From Talaromyces rugulosus (lineage: Eukaryota; Ascomycota; Eurotiomycetes; Eurotiales; Trichocomaceae), in contig NC_049564.1 in assembly GCF_013368755.1 (NCBI RefSeq), forward strand, positions 876,001-940,000: a stretch of DNA of 64,000 bases, written 5' to 3'. Under the pieces are notes generated by a model that did not search any database, was not told the origin of the DNA, and worked only from the letters and a program-made list of their open reading frames with translations. This document shows positions 20,593-32,614 of this stretch, in pieces. Each line of letters opens with the position of its first letter. Positions within the stretch are counted from its first letter, which is position 1. Both the position numbers and the translations under genes were made by a program.

Positions 20593-23307
20593 TCATGGAC
20601 CGTGTGGATCATGACGGGGTATTGAAGATGTTGGCGTTGGAGGAGATATTTGTTGCCTTCTTGCAAAGCCTATTTGACGCAGTTCAGGGCTCTGCTGCTT
20701 TCGCGCATCCATATTTGGAGCAGGCAGTAACGAGTGTTTTCGCCACGTAGGAAGGCGTCGCCCTGGGATATCGGACGGAACCTCGGGTAAGGGGCAATCA
20801 GGCGGTGGCGCTGGAGGCGACATGGCCAAACTTGGGCTTGGGATGCTCTTCTTGCGAGGCGATATCGATCTCTGTTGCGGTAGTGCGGAAAGACGGCGCG
20901 TCGGCTGCCTTTCCTGCTCAGTGATTCCGACTGGAGGAGACTTGGATGCAGGAATTGCCATCCTACTGGCTCTCTGTCCAACGGCACTGGGAATCCTAGG
21001 TGCTTGAAGCGATGGCGGCACAATTTGGGATGGTGGTCTTGATGGCGTGGCGGTAGTAACTGACGTTCGTTTTATTCGGTCAGTTCCCGGCGCAGACTGA
21101 GCAAAGCTGGGCAACGCCGTGAGTGTGTCGGGTTCGTTTGGCTTGGGCAATCTCATCAATGGTCGGCTTTTCTGCGGAGTCGGCAGGGCAGCTCGAGCAT
21201 CGCTGGCTGATGGTTTTTGCGAGATTTCTGGTGACTGCACTTTGTGTGCATATCGCGAGGAAGGTTGGGATGGTGTGGTATGTAAGGGAATACCCCTTGG
21301 CCCGGGCAGGGATGATTTGGTTGGTGATATAGGATTTGGTGTGTTTGAACGGGCTTCAGTGGCCAAAGAGCGCTTGGCCATATTGGCAGCTGCTATTCTT
21401 CCCATGTCTATGTTTAACCCGGAATATTTTCTTCGAGGTTCAGTCTGTTCCACAGGCGAAGAAGGGCCTGTCGGAGGATCATCTGTATCCGAGTTTACTG
21501 ACGGTCCACTACCACGACGAGGTATCGTGAATCGTGTACTAAACGAAGGCACACTAAAATTCGGAGGAATGGGAGAAGCCGAAGGACTTTGTGGAGGAGA
21601 ATGCGCACTGGAAATGTAGGATAACCTACGACTAGGCGCAGGGTCTTCCCTTCGATGGTCTGGCTGCGGTGGCGGAGAGGCTGCGTACATGGATGGTCGG
21701 ATAGTACTACTAGGAATAGTAGGCATATTACGTAGTCGAGGGGTAGTTGGAGGTGACTGAACAGGTGAAGTCGCAGGTGATGGCTTGAGAGAAGGAGGCT
21801 GGGAGATAGTCGGAGTTCTTGTCGGGGGAAGAGGTGCATCTCGTGGATCTTCGTAGATAGTGTCTGGTTCCATGGACATAGTAGCAGTCGTTGCAATGGA
21901 TATGGCATCAGAAGGTGCGGTGATTGAACGGCGGCTCAATGCTTTGGCGAGGTTGGTCGAAGGCGTTGAGTCCTGGTACGAGTTCTTCCTATTCATTGTA
22001 GGGGCGATTGAGGTCCGCGAGGGAGCTCGAAACGATCCTCCTGAATGTTGGCTGCTGAAGTCATTCAGACTTGGTCTTCGAATATTGAGTTGTCGTGATG
22101 CCCGCGTGGACGAGGTAGCTTGGTTTATTTTCCCAGCGGCTGCATTTTTGTCTTCGACGGGTGACTCTGGTACAAAATGCTTCCCGCCTACAGATTCAAT
22201 GGTCATTCTCAGAGATACTAGCCATGAATTCATCTCTTCGGGATCAGATAGCACCATCAGAAAGGTCCGCACCATACGGCGTGCATCGGAGCCCTGGATC
22301 CCAAACCTGGACAATAACCCTCGGCCGGTGGTCTCTGTGGGAGCTTTGCCATCACTGGAGAATTGCTGTGTTACTTGAATAACGAAGGGTTTGCCGGGGA
22401 TAGCGTCACTAGCAAAGGCTGCTGAGGTTGAGCCCAGGCGCATCAATTTCTCCGGAAGTCTATCATGGCGACCCTCGGCTGCGTATTGTAAAAGGCGACC
22501 AGAGGTTACCAAGACGAATATCTTTCTCGCTAGCAAAGTATCACCAGAAGCCATTGACATTCGCCTTGCGTGCTTCTTGTCTTTTTCATCCTTCTTCTTT
22601 GCAGCGGACGAGTCTGGAGGTGTTGAGTTCTCTTCCTTGGCTTCAGCAGTCGTTTTTGAAGATTGAATGCGCAAGATGGCCTCGGCGGAAAGAATTGGTG
22701 CAAATAGCGTTGCATGCTTCAATGCCTGGGGATAGGCCTGGAAAAGCGGCGGCGGAACCCAGGGCGAGGAGGATTTCCGGGTGGGTTTCGCCTTGGCGGT
22801 TTGAATGGGGCCCTTCTTTTCGAAATGTGGCTCGGTTGGGGTGGCAATTGGCGTTGTAAGGTCGGCTGAAGCAACAACGGTCGTGACTGAGGTGACAGTG
22901 CCCGCGAAGGACCGCGGTGTCTCTGGAGGTTGTATAGATTGGGCATCTGACTCGCGTCTCTCGCTGACCTGAGGAAGAGGGTTGTCTTTCTTTTTGACAT
23001 CTCGGACAGCTTTATTCCGACTGAACAGGCTCTTCAGACTAGACTTTGAAGGCTTGCGCGTGGCCGGTTCTGGTTGAGGCGGAACCTTTTCGGCCTGTTG
23101 GGTGGTGGGCTCGGCGGGCCGAAGACGATTGGGCCGCGGCTTTTGCAAGGTTGGAAGCTGTTTCGGCTTCTGGGGTTGTTGCAGCTGTGGCTTTTGTTGG
23201 TGCAGCTGCTGCTGTTGAAGAAGTTGCTGGGATAAGTCGGTCCGGATGGGGGCGAGAGGTGGTCCGCGGCGAGGGATCCCAGACCTGGGCGCCGGTTGCG
23301 CATCCAT
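20593..23307 (-). CDS. PH-domain protein with long disordered tail
   Basis: A single exon encodes 904 aa, starting MDAQPAPRSGIPRR. The N-terminus is Pro/Gln-rich. A PH-like domain at about residues 185-370 contains TLLARKIFVLVTSGRLLQYA, a basic loop, and MVLSDPEEMNSWLVSLRMTI as the closing helix. The rest is a Ser/Pro-rich disordered tail with repeated RxS/T sites and many PxxP runs, such as SPPQSPSASPIPP. This fits a cortex or membrane-associated scaffold that binds phosphoinositides. I do not recognise a specific named gene. Confidence 0.85.
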   Translation of the reverse strand: MDAQPAPRSGIPRRGPPLAPIRTDLSQQLLQQQQLHQQKPQLQQPQKPKQLPTLQKPRPNRLRPAEPTTQQAEKVPPQPEPATRKPSKSSLKSLFSRNKAVRDVKKKDNPLPQVSERRESDAQSIQPPETPRSFAGTVTSVTTVVASADLTTPIATPTEPHFEKKGPIQTAKAKPTRKSSSPWVPPPLFQAYPQALKHATLFAPILSAEAILRIQSSKTTAEAKEENSTPPDSSAAKKKDEKDKKHARRMSMASGDTLLARKIFVLVTSGRLLQYAAEGRHDRLPEKLMRLGSTSAAFASDAIPGKPFVIQVTQQFSSDGKAPTETTGRGLLSRFGIQGSDARRMVRTFLMVLSDPEEMNSWLVSLRMTIESVGGKHFVPESPVEDKNAAAGKINQATSSTRASRQLNIRRPSLNDFSSQHSGGSFRAPSRTSIAPTMNRKNSYQDSTPSTNLAKALSRRSITAPSDAISIATTATMSMEPDTIYEDPRDAPLPPTRTPTISQPPSLKPSPATSPVQSPPTTPRLRNMPTIPSSTIRPSMYAASPPPQPDHRREDPAPSRRLSYISSAHSPPQSPSASPIPPNFSVPSFSTRFTIPRRGSGPSVNSDTDDPPTGPSSPVEQTEPRRKYSGLNIDMGRIAAANMAKRSLATEARSNTPNPISPTKSSLPGPRGIPLHTTPSQPSSRYAHKVQSPEISQKPSASDARAALPTPQKSRPLMRLPKPNEPDTLTALPSFAQSAPGTDRIKRTSVTTATPSRPPSQIVPPSLQAPRIPSAVGQRASRMAIPASKSPPVGITEQERQPTRRLSALPQQRSISPRKKSIPSPSLAMSPPAPPPDCPLPEVPSDIPGRRLPTWRKHSLLPAPNMDARKQQSPELRQIGFARRQQISPPTPTSSIPRHDPHGP

Positions 23308-25519
23308 GGAGGCCCTGCAGCAAACCGGCGAACGGGATGCTGAACAACAGTGGCGCCGGACTTGAATTTCAATTGATTTCCATCATGGACCGTGTAGCAT
23401 ATGAGGCGGCATTCACAATGGCAGCCCCCACGAAGAACAGGGCTGTCACACGGTGTACTATTGTGTCATATACCGGATCGGAGAGTAGACAGCAAGAATA
23501 TATCGGGGTCACACGACAGATTGGAAATATGACGACGGACGGACAATGGCTGCTCAAAAGACGGCGGCAAAGGATCGGAGCATGGCCAGCTCGGGGAACT
23601 AGTAGTCTTTTCTTTCCTTTTTTCCTCTCTCTCTCCCTCTCCTTATTGATGCCGCTATATTATGAATTTTTCTTTTTCCCGTTTCTTTTTTTAGTATTCC
23701 CACAAAGGCGCTCGGTCCCAGTAGAAAGTGGTCGGTTTCTCGTTAAACGAACGTGAGGGTAGAAGCGGCCCAGAGAGTGGAAAACCGAAATGGCGGGGGA
23801 GAGGGAAAACCGGCCGAGCGAAAGACGGCCAAACGAAGAAGAAAATAGAAACACGTGAGAAGAAAAGAAGAAGAAGAAAAAGTGTCAGGCACAAAAGAAG
23901 ATGCAAAGGTCAAAAAAGGTCGTAGATCGAGGCTGGCCCAGGTGCCCGACGGCAGACTAAGAAGAGCTCAGCCCGGGGATCTCACAGGGAAGGCACGCGA
24001 TGTGGATGCGGGCTGTGAGCCTATTTGGCATCTGCGTTCCCCGGCAGGAGCGACCCTAGTGCGAGGCAGCTTAGCCGACTTGTCTGCCCCTGTCTGGGAA
24101 GGTGCGACCGCTGAAAAGGGCAATTCCGCGGTCTGTCACTGCTGTATCTGCAGCTGCATCTGCATCTGCATGCTGCATGTACTGTTACTATGTGCTGGTT
24201 GCTGCTGTCGAGCTGGCAGCTGCAAGTGTCTGTCTCGTGGCCGGCCGTGATTCAGCTTTTCTATGCAATAATACGTACTACTGTTAGTACGTATGTAAAC
24301 TGTGGTAAATTGCGGCCACCCTGCCGTAAACAATGATACGTAGTTCTGTACTCTGTATTTTTAATTTGTTTCACATGATAATAATAGTAACCGGCGGTTC
24401 AGCCCAACTACTTACGACGTACTATTATTAAGGAGGCTGATGTCATTGATGGATCAATTATTGAGCCAGTGGGGCTCTGTTCTATTATAAATTCATACAT
24501 GATAGTATAGCACGATTGTTCAGATAATAGCATATAACATATCATATTAATATGTATGTAATTGTCACTGATGCCATTGAACGTTAGATGTATCTGGTGT
24601 CTGGTGTGCACGTAATATTACGCGGTACAGGACAACCTATCACATTGTGAGAGCAACTTCCAACTTGTAAGTAATGATAAATCATCCCGTGTCTATAATT
24701 ACGGTCGTCTCTTTGGCTGACGCAGTGTGACAGTGACTGCTGCAAGAACCGGCTCCCGGCGAGTTAAGGTTAGCGCCAGGGGTAAGCGATTAAGTAAGCA
24801 ATTAACGAGGCGATTTGCCGCGGCGCGCGCCGCCCCAAATAAGTGGGCCCGTTGTTGTCTTTGTGGCTAATTATTGGCTGGATTGGCTGTAGTGGGGACG
24901 TGGTAGCGGCTTGGCGTGACGATTCTCTGGTTCCGCATATCGCGCTAACTTTATGGATTACCCAACCTTACCAGACTTTTTTTCATTTTTTGCCTTTGGC
25001 TGTTCTATTATTATGGTTCTCAGTTCTCACACTGACTCGCTGACTCGCTGGTGGCCTGAAAATCCTCGTTCGAAACCTAAGGGCTGCTCTCAGGCCCTGC
25101 TGATCACAAAACTCAAAAAAAAAAAACTATGCCAACTTTCACACTTCCGTACATATACTCCATAGTAAGAACAGTACTATCGCTGCCACTATTTACTCAT
25201 AACAGTTAGCATTCACGTTGGAGGAACCAGTTACTCGGGTCGCTGGCGGCCGTTGTAACTTGTTGGTGTTTGCTGAAGCGTATAGGTCGTATGAGCCCGT
25301 TTATTTCCCCCCGTCTCTGAGGCGGGGATGTCGGGCCGTTGTCGTATTCAGTAGCCAATTCCAAACTATTGGTTTTATAGTGTTGTCAAAAGGATCAATT
25401 GATGACTGGAAATTGGAATAATAATAGTAGCGATAGATAGTTGACATGAATCATTGCCAACGCGTAAAAATTATATATGATACAAACAATCTATTTACAT
25501 GTATACGACTGCGTAAAAG
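23308..25519. other. 2.2-kb gene-free region with simple sequence
   Basis: It holds a CT-rich stretch at 23610-23650, an AG-rich stretch at 23840-23930, CTGCAT-type repeats at 24145-24175 and a perfect 10-bp inverted repeat at 24271-24294. ORFs here are low-complexity and lack family features. Part must serve as promoter and long 5' UTR of the PH-domain gene. Confidence 0.55.
24271..24294. repeat. Perfect inverted repeat / hairpin
   Basis: ATACGTACTA and TAGTACGTAT are separated by CTGT, giving a 10-bp perfect stem with a 4-nt loop in gene-free DNA. Confidence 0.7.
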
Positions 25520-27254
25520 TTATCGTACAACATTTAGCATATCTGCAACGCGAGCAAACTTTTCGCGTATCTTCCCCTTCTCCTTGCCCCTTTCTCTCTC
25601 CACGGCGTCGATCCGCTGCCAGTCCTCCCACGAGGTCGGCAGGAGTCCTTTCTGCTGAGCCTCTGTGCGGACGCCTTCCCACCCAAGACCACTGCTTCCC
25701 CCAGAGGTAGAGTTTAGGAACGAGATTCGCCCCTCGCCACTGCCCTTCGACTGCGCCTCCCAATCTGCCGCGATAGAATCTGCCGTGCCAAAGGCGTCCA
25801 TCATCGTAGAGGCAATCACGCCCGTGGGGCCCCGTTTGACCCAGCCGGCACAGTACAGGCCTGGTATGTGAGATATGTGTGTATTGTCCAGCGGCGTCTT
25901 GCTGTCTTCGGCAGCTTCGGAAGAGCTAGTCACTCGCCCAAACCCGTCATTGGGGATAATGCCTCGACGGTGATCGAATTGAATTCCTAAATAGTCAAAT
26001 CCCGGAAGAGGCAGCGACTTGTAGCCAATGCTGCGGAAAAATATGTTGCAGGGGATGTTCACCTCGGCCGGCCGGCCGTTTGACAAGGTGTGAGGTTTAA
26101 CCTTGGCATCTGGAGCAAATGGGTCCCCCGAGTCTATGTCATTGCGAGTGAATTTGGCGTGAGATAGTCTGTAGGGATACACAGGTGACCAGTGCAAAGA
26201 GTGTGGAGAAAGGAGGAAGTCAAGAGACCAGGATTTGCTGGTAGCTCTGGCATCGTTTGAAGACCCCTTGGCCAGAAGCTGTATGAGACGCTTTTGGGCC
26301 CGTGGAATGGTCGCAACCACTTCATCTGGAGGCATCAGTTCCTTTCGAATCGGATCAAACGAAACCGAAGGAAGCTGAAGAAGCTCACGGGCTTCTTTGA
26401 TTGTAAACGCCGCCTATACCAGAATCAGTGTCAATTGCCTTCATATCTGAAATATAATTGACGCACCTGCATGGGACCCCGTCGGCCCACAACTCGAACC
26501 CGTTTGACCTTACTCTTCGCCAACGCTTCCAAAGCGTGCTCTGAAATATCCGTTTTGTGCAATGCATCCACGTCCGACAATAGAATCCGTGCCACGTCGA
26601 GCGCAACGTTACCCTGTCCGACAACAACAGCATGCTCCCCAGATGTGAGATCAGGAGACAGATCACGGTATTCTGGGAGGCCATTGTACCAGCCTACAAA
26701 AGCCCTTGCGGACAGGACATTCTTGCAAGCATCTTCCCCAGGAATCCCCAGCTCCCGGTCCTCGGACGCCCCGTAAGAGAACAAGATTGCATCGTAGTGT
26801 GGTTTAAGTGTTTCGAAAGGCAGCTGAGAGCCTACGGCAGTGTTGCCAATAAAGTTAAACCTCGGAGACGAGGCAACTTCTGTAAATTTTTCCTCGCAAT
26901 TCTAAAGAAAACAGTAAAGTTAGTATAAAATTTCGGCCGGTACACATGGACCGGAACAAATACCTTGACCTCTGGATGATCTGGAGCCACCCCATATCTG
27001 ACCAGGCCAAACGGCACCGGCAACTTTTCATACATGTCCACTACCGCATCATCTGCCTTTGAAAGCAGCCGATAGCTTGCATAGAAGCCTGCCGGGCCGG
27101 AGCCGATGACGGCAACTCTAAACGGTCGATCATGCTGGGGAGCAGCGGCCGTCGTGGTGTACGCATTGAGGCCTCGGAAGGGAGATCGGCGCAATAATCG
27201 AAGGCTCCGGGGCGCGCATCGCGAGCACAGAAATGACGCAGGCGAGACGCTCAT
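25520..27254 (-). CDS. arh1: Mitochondrial NADPH:adrenodoxin (ferredoxin) oxidoreductase
   Basis: The flavoprotein passes electrons from NADPH to mitochondrial ferredoxin for Fe-S cluster, heme A and related pathways. Exons 27254-26964, 26901-26467 and 26413-25520, with introns of 62 and 53 nt, give 539 aa. An arginine-rich mitochondrial presequence covers about the first 40 residues. The FAD motif GSGPAG is at residues 51-56, the NADP motif VVGQGNVALDVAR starts about residue 192, and the C-terminal FAD contact GWVKRGPTGVI is present. EKLPVPFGLVRYGVAPDHPE is the family signature. The C-terminus is a basic helix. Confidence 0.95.
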
Positions 27255-27598
27255 GGCTTGGTGGTTCTTGGTTGCATCATGGGGTCGGATGTTCCTCGCT
27301 TTTTCCCGTGGTCGGCGCGAACCGGGGCACGTGCACCGTGCTTTATCTTATCGCGTCGCCCGGTCAACACGGCGACCCAAACACTGCTCAGCCCTATCTT
27401 TGATCTTCGCCCGCCCTCGCTTCCCCCGATGCAACCGACAATAATACTCACTGCAAAAACGCCTCTTGCCGTGGAATGCCACAACCGTCAATGCATTGTC
27501 CATTAGTTATCGCATCATTCGTTTGAGGTCTAACATATCCTTATCCATTTTACACATTCCTTAACCCCAGATCTCTCTCTCGATCGCATTCCGCCACC
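27255..27598. promoter_or_regulatory. Divergent promoter ARH1 / four-TM protein
   Basis: 344 bp between the two ATGs, GC-rich on the ARH1 side. No specific site is claimed. Confidence 0.4.
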
Positions 27599-29837
27599 AT
27601 GGGTGGAGCTGGATCCCCTCCATTCCTCTATGATCCGCCATCGCAGTGGTCTTTTAACGACACTATGACCGGTGGCTTTAACCCCAAAGTCGTGACCGAC
27701 CACAGCAGAGCCCCTCGACCACCGAGGCATCATCAAGAGGGGCCGCTGGTCGGCTTCAACCGTCATCCCGACTCGGTATGTTCAGTCTGATTTTATAAAA
27801 TGAAAGTCGCTTGCTGACAGCAGTTTATCAGTGGGGGGCTCCCCATCAAAGTACACCTTATATTCCTATGAGTCCGTATACCAAGGCCCGGGTAAAGCGG
27901 ACAAGAATATTCCAGCTTTTGTTTCGACTTGTCCAGTTCCTTGGAGCTCTTAGTATTCTGTTTTGCGTCATTAGTATCAACCACACAGGCGTTGCTCTGG
28001 GGTGGATTATTCGTGTTGCAGTAAGCTTGACATCTCCCATCACATTCTACTAATAAACCCTCTGACAAGACCGTTATAGCCCGCCGTAGCCATCCTTCAC
28101 ACTCTATATGCAGTCTATCACCTCGCACGATCCCCTGCGTCTCGTCCCCCAGCATCTTCTTCTAGCTACCACCTCTTTGCCTCTTGCATAGATACCGGTT
28201 TGGTCCCATTCTACGCATTTACTAGCTTTATCGCTTTCGAGCAAGAGCATGAGAACGCTTATGGCTGGGGCACGCTTTTCAACAATGCAGACATCCAACA
28301 CTACATCCTAGAGATTTTTTTCTTTGCCAGTGCAGTATGTGGCGGCTTGCATTTGCTCTCATTTGGCATCTCTGTCTACTTGGCCGTCGTCTTCAGGCAA
28401 ATCACCAAGCTTCCGCCTGATATGAACCCGCTAGAGGATAACCTCACAGCCCGTTCCCCCAAGCGGAGCAGCAGGAGCAAGCGGCCAAAGTCGGCAATTA
28501 CCGAAAAGCACATGAGCAGTAGCACATTGGACTCGGCTTATTTCAGCGTCAAATCCCACTTGGAGGACCCGGTAGAAGCTGTGCCAGCACCGCGGACCAT
28601 CCCGTTCACGCACACAAGACAGCAATCGTCAAACAGCGTCGTGAACGAGCCCCGACCAACATCTACTCAATCTCATCGCACTTCTCAATCGAACATGCGA
28701 GCTCAGCAGAGTGCACTAGGTGAACGGGCCAGTCTAGCTAACCAACCAACCGAAACCCCTGCTCAGAGGTCCCAGGATTCACCGTCACGACCAAACTCAG
28801 TTGTCGTCGATGCGCCTGTACTTCTCCCCACCAGGAACAATTTTGTACCTACCAATTTCCGATGGAGCAGTCCAGCTCCGTCGGAGGATTCCAACAACTG
28901 GGTAGCTTATCCATCACGCACACCTTCTCTTAATGGCGATGAGGACGTTGCTCGCCGGCCAAGTCCTCTTCTGACCACCGATGTTGCTCCACCATCCACG
29001 TACAATGGCGCCGGAAACTGGCTTGGTCCAGTGCCCAAGTTCGGTCGTGTTGAAAGCAGTGTTCCTCAAGCTAAAGCTCGTGGTGAATATGCAGTTTTGG
29101 AGGCGGATGACGAACATCTCGAGTATTCTATGTTTGCGGACAAGGAAAACCTGGAGGAAGATATCACCAACTACCTGTCCAAGCCGATGAATAACCCCTT
29201 GGGAATGAACCCTCCCACTCCACAACCCAAAGAGGACTCTGAAGTCCCAGTGCCAACAAGCAGAAAGTCTAGTCTTCGTCGTGCCGTTCTCACCGACATT
29301 CCCAATATTTCAGCCGACAATCAGTCAAACAACAAAAAGGAAATTTCCCTACCAAAGGTCAAGGAATCACAACCAAAATCCTTTGGTAGCATCATGTCGT
29401 GGGGACGCAAATCCAGCAAATCGGCTTACGAGTCTGTCAAAATCAAGGAAGACGAAGATATCTCTGCCAACGAGAGCAGCGACGACGAAAGCCGCGAACC
29501 CCCAGTCCTAACAACCCCGAAACGCAGGTCCAAGCTGCTGAAAGCCAACCCAGACAGCAACAATAATAAAAAAGACACCGACGACCGCAAGGGCCGAGTT
29601 GTTAGCAATTCGGGCGTTGATCTCGGCGCTGGGTTCCAGTTGGGCATTGGCTCAAGTTCGTACAGTGATTACATCTCTGGTCTCGGAGTTGGTCGTCGGC
29701 GCGACGTGAGTGGGAAAGTCGCAGAGGAAGGCCGCGGAGGCGTTGCTGTTGCTGAGGCTGAGGCTGACGAGGGCACGCCGGAGAAGAAGACCTCGCAAGG
29801 CCGAGCTGCGGGCTGGGCTCGTTTTGCTGGGCTTTAA
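27599..29837 (+). CDS. Fungal four-transmembrane protein with disordered tail
   Basis: I do not recognise a named gene. Exons 27599-27775, 27832-28020 and 28080-29837 join over 56- and 59-nt introns to 707 aa. Four hydrophobic helices lie in the first 260 residues: FRLVQFLGALSILFCVISI, WIIRVAPAVAILHTLYAVYH (split by intron 2), GLVPFYAFTSFIAF, and ILEIFFFASAVCGGLHLLSF with its extension. This resembles a MARVEL-like arrangement. The remaining 440 residues are hydrophilic, rich in Ser/Pro and charged, and probably cytosolic (RSPKRSSRSKRPKS; KIKEDEDISANESSDDE). A plasma membrane or cortical role is a guess. Confidence 0.8.
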
Positions 29838-30211
29838 ATTTTTTGAAGGTTTTTCTTAAACTGCCCATCGCGATACGAATTTTGGACGACAGTTGCCATA
29901 TATGGAAGTACGAAGTGATGGAAATATAGGTTTGGCAACATTGAGACTGATTTCTCAGTTGGTAGTATTTGGTTTTGGGTTTTGTGTTTCTTGGAGTTGT
30001 CGATCCCGGAGTTTTATATTGTTGTTTTGTCTTCAAATGTCTTTTCTTTTCAATGTCTCTACTTGTTATATTCTTGGACAGCGGTTGCATTTTTGAGTAC
30101 ATATATTGATATCTCTTGCATTAGGTAGCCAGATAGCTTGCCCGATATTTTGAATGAAACATCAATTGATGGTCAAAATTCTTTTCTATACGATGTAGAT
30201 AAACTTCGTAT
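29838..30211. other. Convergent intergenic region
   Basis: 374 bp shared by the 3' ends of the four-TM gene and the DUF726 gene. It contains one ATCAATTGAT palindrome at 30161-30170. Confidence 0.5.
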
Positions 30212-32428
30212 TCACCCCCGATCTTCTCGTCGAGATCTTTCACCCGGGCCATTAATCTTTGTCTGCCGCATCTTGCGATTGAGCATCTGCTCCTGAGTGC
30301 GCCGGGCGATATCGCGCTGGATTTGATCTTCTTCTTCCTCATCCAGCATGGTAATGTAATTCAACTTCTCTTCCTCTTCGTCGCTCTCGGCTGCAGCGTC
30401 ATCTTTGGCGGGGGGCTGTGGTGGTTGCGGTGGTTGTAGTTGTGGCCGTGGTGGTAGTGTTGGAGGCGGAGCTTCCTGTCCACTATCTTTGGCCGATTCC
30501 CCGACTGGTTTACGACGAATTGACGACATTTTGGCTTCTCGCTTGCGCTGGTTGTTTGCTTGTTCTTGTTCAATTTCCTGGTCTTGAGCGTTCAGAAGGT
30601 CCTTTTCCTTGGCCAGTTGGACCTGGTCGATTTCCTCGAAGCCAATATCTTCCAAAATCTTGCCGACAAGAAACTGGTAGCGGAGGTGGCCGTCGACTTT
30701 GTCGCTGACGTTGATGTTTTCCACAGTCGGCACGCCCTTGACGGACTGGAGACCGGAAATATCGACCTCGAGATGGGTGGCCCGGTACAGAAGGGCAAGG
30801 ACAGAGTCGTTTTCGGAGAACACATTGACGAGCCGGCCGCTGACAGCAGTGCGCATCAGTTGCCATTCAACAGTGTCTGCCGGAATGGGCGATCCGATCA
30901 GGATGGCAGACTCGATCAAGCCGTATGCGTGTCGTTTAGCCAGGCTGCGCAAGCAGGAATAGATCACTCGGGAACCCAGCGAGTATCCGATCAAGGTAAC
31001 AGGACGTTCACCCTGGGCTTTGTTGATCAGCGCATCCGCCAGGACTTCCCCGGCTTTATCGGCTCGGGCGATAGCGACGTTGAATGGGTTTGCTGCTATC
31101 TTGGCAAGCCTTGTCAAGCCCAGGGGCAGGAACACGGCACTCATGATGCCTGCGAAAATAGTTCGCACTAGTATTTGGTGGCTTGCGACTTTCCATGCTG
31201 CTGTAGTCACGAGTGTGCGCATCGAGTTACCTAAATTCAACAACGCTTCATACTCCCATCGTAAAGCAAAGACTTCTGAGTCGGCATCGATGACTCGCCA
31301 TGGCAAGACAATGTGATCTTCTTCCGTTGCCCAGCCAGTGATGCCCACAGTGACTCTTAGGCGATGGTCTTCCTTTGCAGCTTGCTTCTCATCTGTGAAA
31401 TTCTTTCGCGTCCCACGTGTTGGGATGAATGCAAAATCTTCGACTTCCCGAGCATATCGATCCATCATTCGTCCGGTCATCCTTCCACCATACGCCCCAA
31501 ATAAGCCACCAACAACAACTCCACTACTGGCGAGAGCACCAAGATACGTAGCAGCGATTGTGCCTCCCAGACCCAATCCACCCATGATTGTGCCGAGGCC
31601 TGCAGCTACCAAAGGCGCTGCAAGACCGCCAGTAATACCGATAAGCGCTGCTCCAGCCACTGTGGCAAATCCAACTTTCCATTTCCGCATACCGCGGTTT
31701 TCTTCTGCTTTCTTCTTCGCCTCTTCGTCCGCAGTCATCACCATAGCGGCATCTAATAGACCACGAGCAACTTTTGCCTCATCATCATTCAAGTATTTCA
31801 ACGGAAGATCTAGACTCGACGTGATGTGTAACAGAAGGACCCTTGAGTAAGCGTTGTAGTGCTGGAGGCTTAGAAGCAGGAGTAGTAAAGAGTGAAGGAT
31901 TAAAAGTTTCTCTGCTTTATGTAGGCTCTGAAGCGAGTTTTCGAACGGGCGATAGACGTCTCGCAGTCTACTAGGGGGTTCTTCCTTGGATTCGGCAGCA
32001 TCTCGCTCCCCAGGTGTCGTTTTATTGATCGGCTCTTTCCTTTCGTTCAAGACCTCTCCGACGCGCAATATCACAGAATCTCGCCAGTCATCAAAATACC
32101 TAAGTGCTTCGGCTTCTGACTTTGCGTCAATGCCAGGGGGTGCTGGCTGGCTTGGCTGGCTTGACTGGCTCTGTTGATCGTTATTAGACGATTCCTGGGA
32201 TTCCGAGTCGGGCGGAGCATCATCGTTGGGACGTTTTTTCGAAGTCGGCGCAGTGTGTGGAGCCTCGAAATTGTCAAAAACAATCTTTCGCATGTGTTCC
32301 AGGATTTCCGAGATCAAGACCATCAAAGAACCACGTTGTGAGTCGTCCAGCAGGGAGGATAAGCTCTGCTCTTCCTTGTTGTTGTTGTTGTTGTCCGCAG
32401 TGTCATGCTTGCGAGCATGAAAATCCAT
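30212..32428 (-). CDS. DUF726 (TMCO4-like) alpha/beta-hydrolase membrane protein
   Basis: A single exon encodes 738 aa from ATG 32428; the frame stays open upstream but no earlier ATG exists. The core has a glycine-rich membrane stretch (GFATVAGAALIGITGGLAAP and GLGTIMGGLGLGGTIAATYL), then a lipase-type nucleophile elbow GYSLGS with serine about residue 483 and a following IGSPIP. This is the DUF726 family, predicted hydrolases of membrane systems (TMCO4 in animals). The N-terminus is acidic/Asn-rich, and the C-terminus is coiled coil and proline-rich with a basic end. The substrate is unknown. Confidence 0.9.
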   Translation of the reverse strand: MDFHARKHDTADNNNNNKEEQSLSSLLDDSQRGSLMVLISEILEHMRKIVFDNFEAPHTAPTSKKRPNDDAPPDSESQESSNNDQQSQSSQPSQPAPPGIDAKSEAEALRYFDDWRDSVILRVGEVLNERKEPINKTTPGERDAAESKEEPPSRLRDVYRPFENSLQSLHKAEKLLILHSLLLLLLSLQHYNAYSRVLLLHITSSLDLPLKYLNDDEAKVARGLLDAAMVMTADEEAKKKAEENRGMRKWKVGFATVAGAALIGITGGLAAPLVAAGLGTIMGGLGLGGTIAATYLGALASSGVVVGGLFGAYGGRMTGRMMDRYAREVEDFAFIPTRGTRKNFTDEKQAAKEDHRLRVTVGITGWATEEDHIVLPWRVIDADSEVFALRWEYEALLNLGNSMRTLVTTAAWKVASHQILVRTIFAGIMSAVFLPLGLTRLAKIAANPFNVAIARADKAGEVLADALINKAQGERPVTLIGYSLGSRVIYSCLRSLAKRHAYGLIESAILIGSPIPADTVEWQLMRTAVSGRLVNVFSENDSVLALLYRATHLEVDISGLQSVKGVPTVENINVSDKVDGHLRYQFLVGKILEDIGFEEIDQVQLAKEKDLLNAQDQEIEQEQANNQRKREAKMSSIRRKPVGESAKDSGQEAPPPTLPPRPQLQPPQPPQPPAKDDAAAESDEEEEKLNYITMLDEEEEDQIQRDIARRTQEQMLNRKMRQTKINGPGERSRREDRG

Positions 32429-32614
32429 TGTGTAATCACACAGCACAAGTATAGCGATAAACGATGGTTATTTTTCACTCTTTCATGCAGTATAATGCAA
32501 TGGGTTAAGGCGCAGCGAGGGTTAGGGTAGTGTCGTGGACAAGTTGCGTCATAAGGCGAGATGGGGCTGGACGGGAGCCTAGGCAGTGAAAGTCCCGCCG
32601 AGCCGCTTCGCTTC

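Noticed and set aside
23046..23756. 236-codon plus-strand ORF
   Set aside because: It overlaps the start of the PH-domain gene on the other strand and ends in CT-rich simple sequence; no family features.
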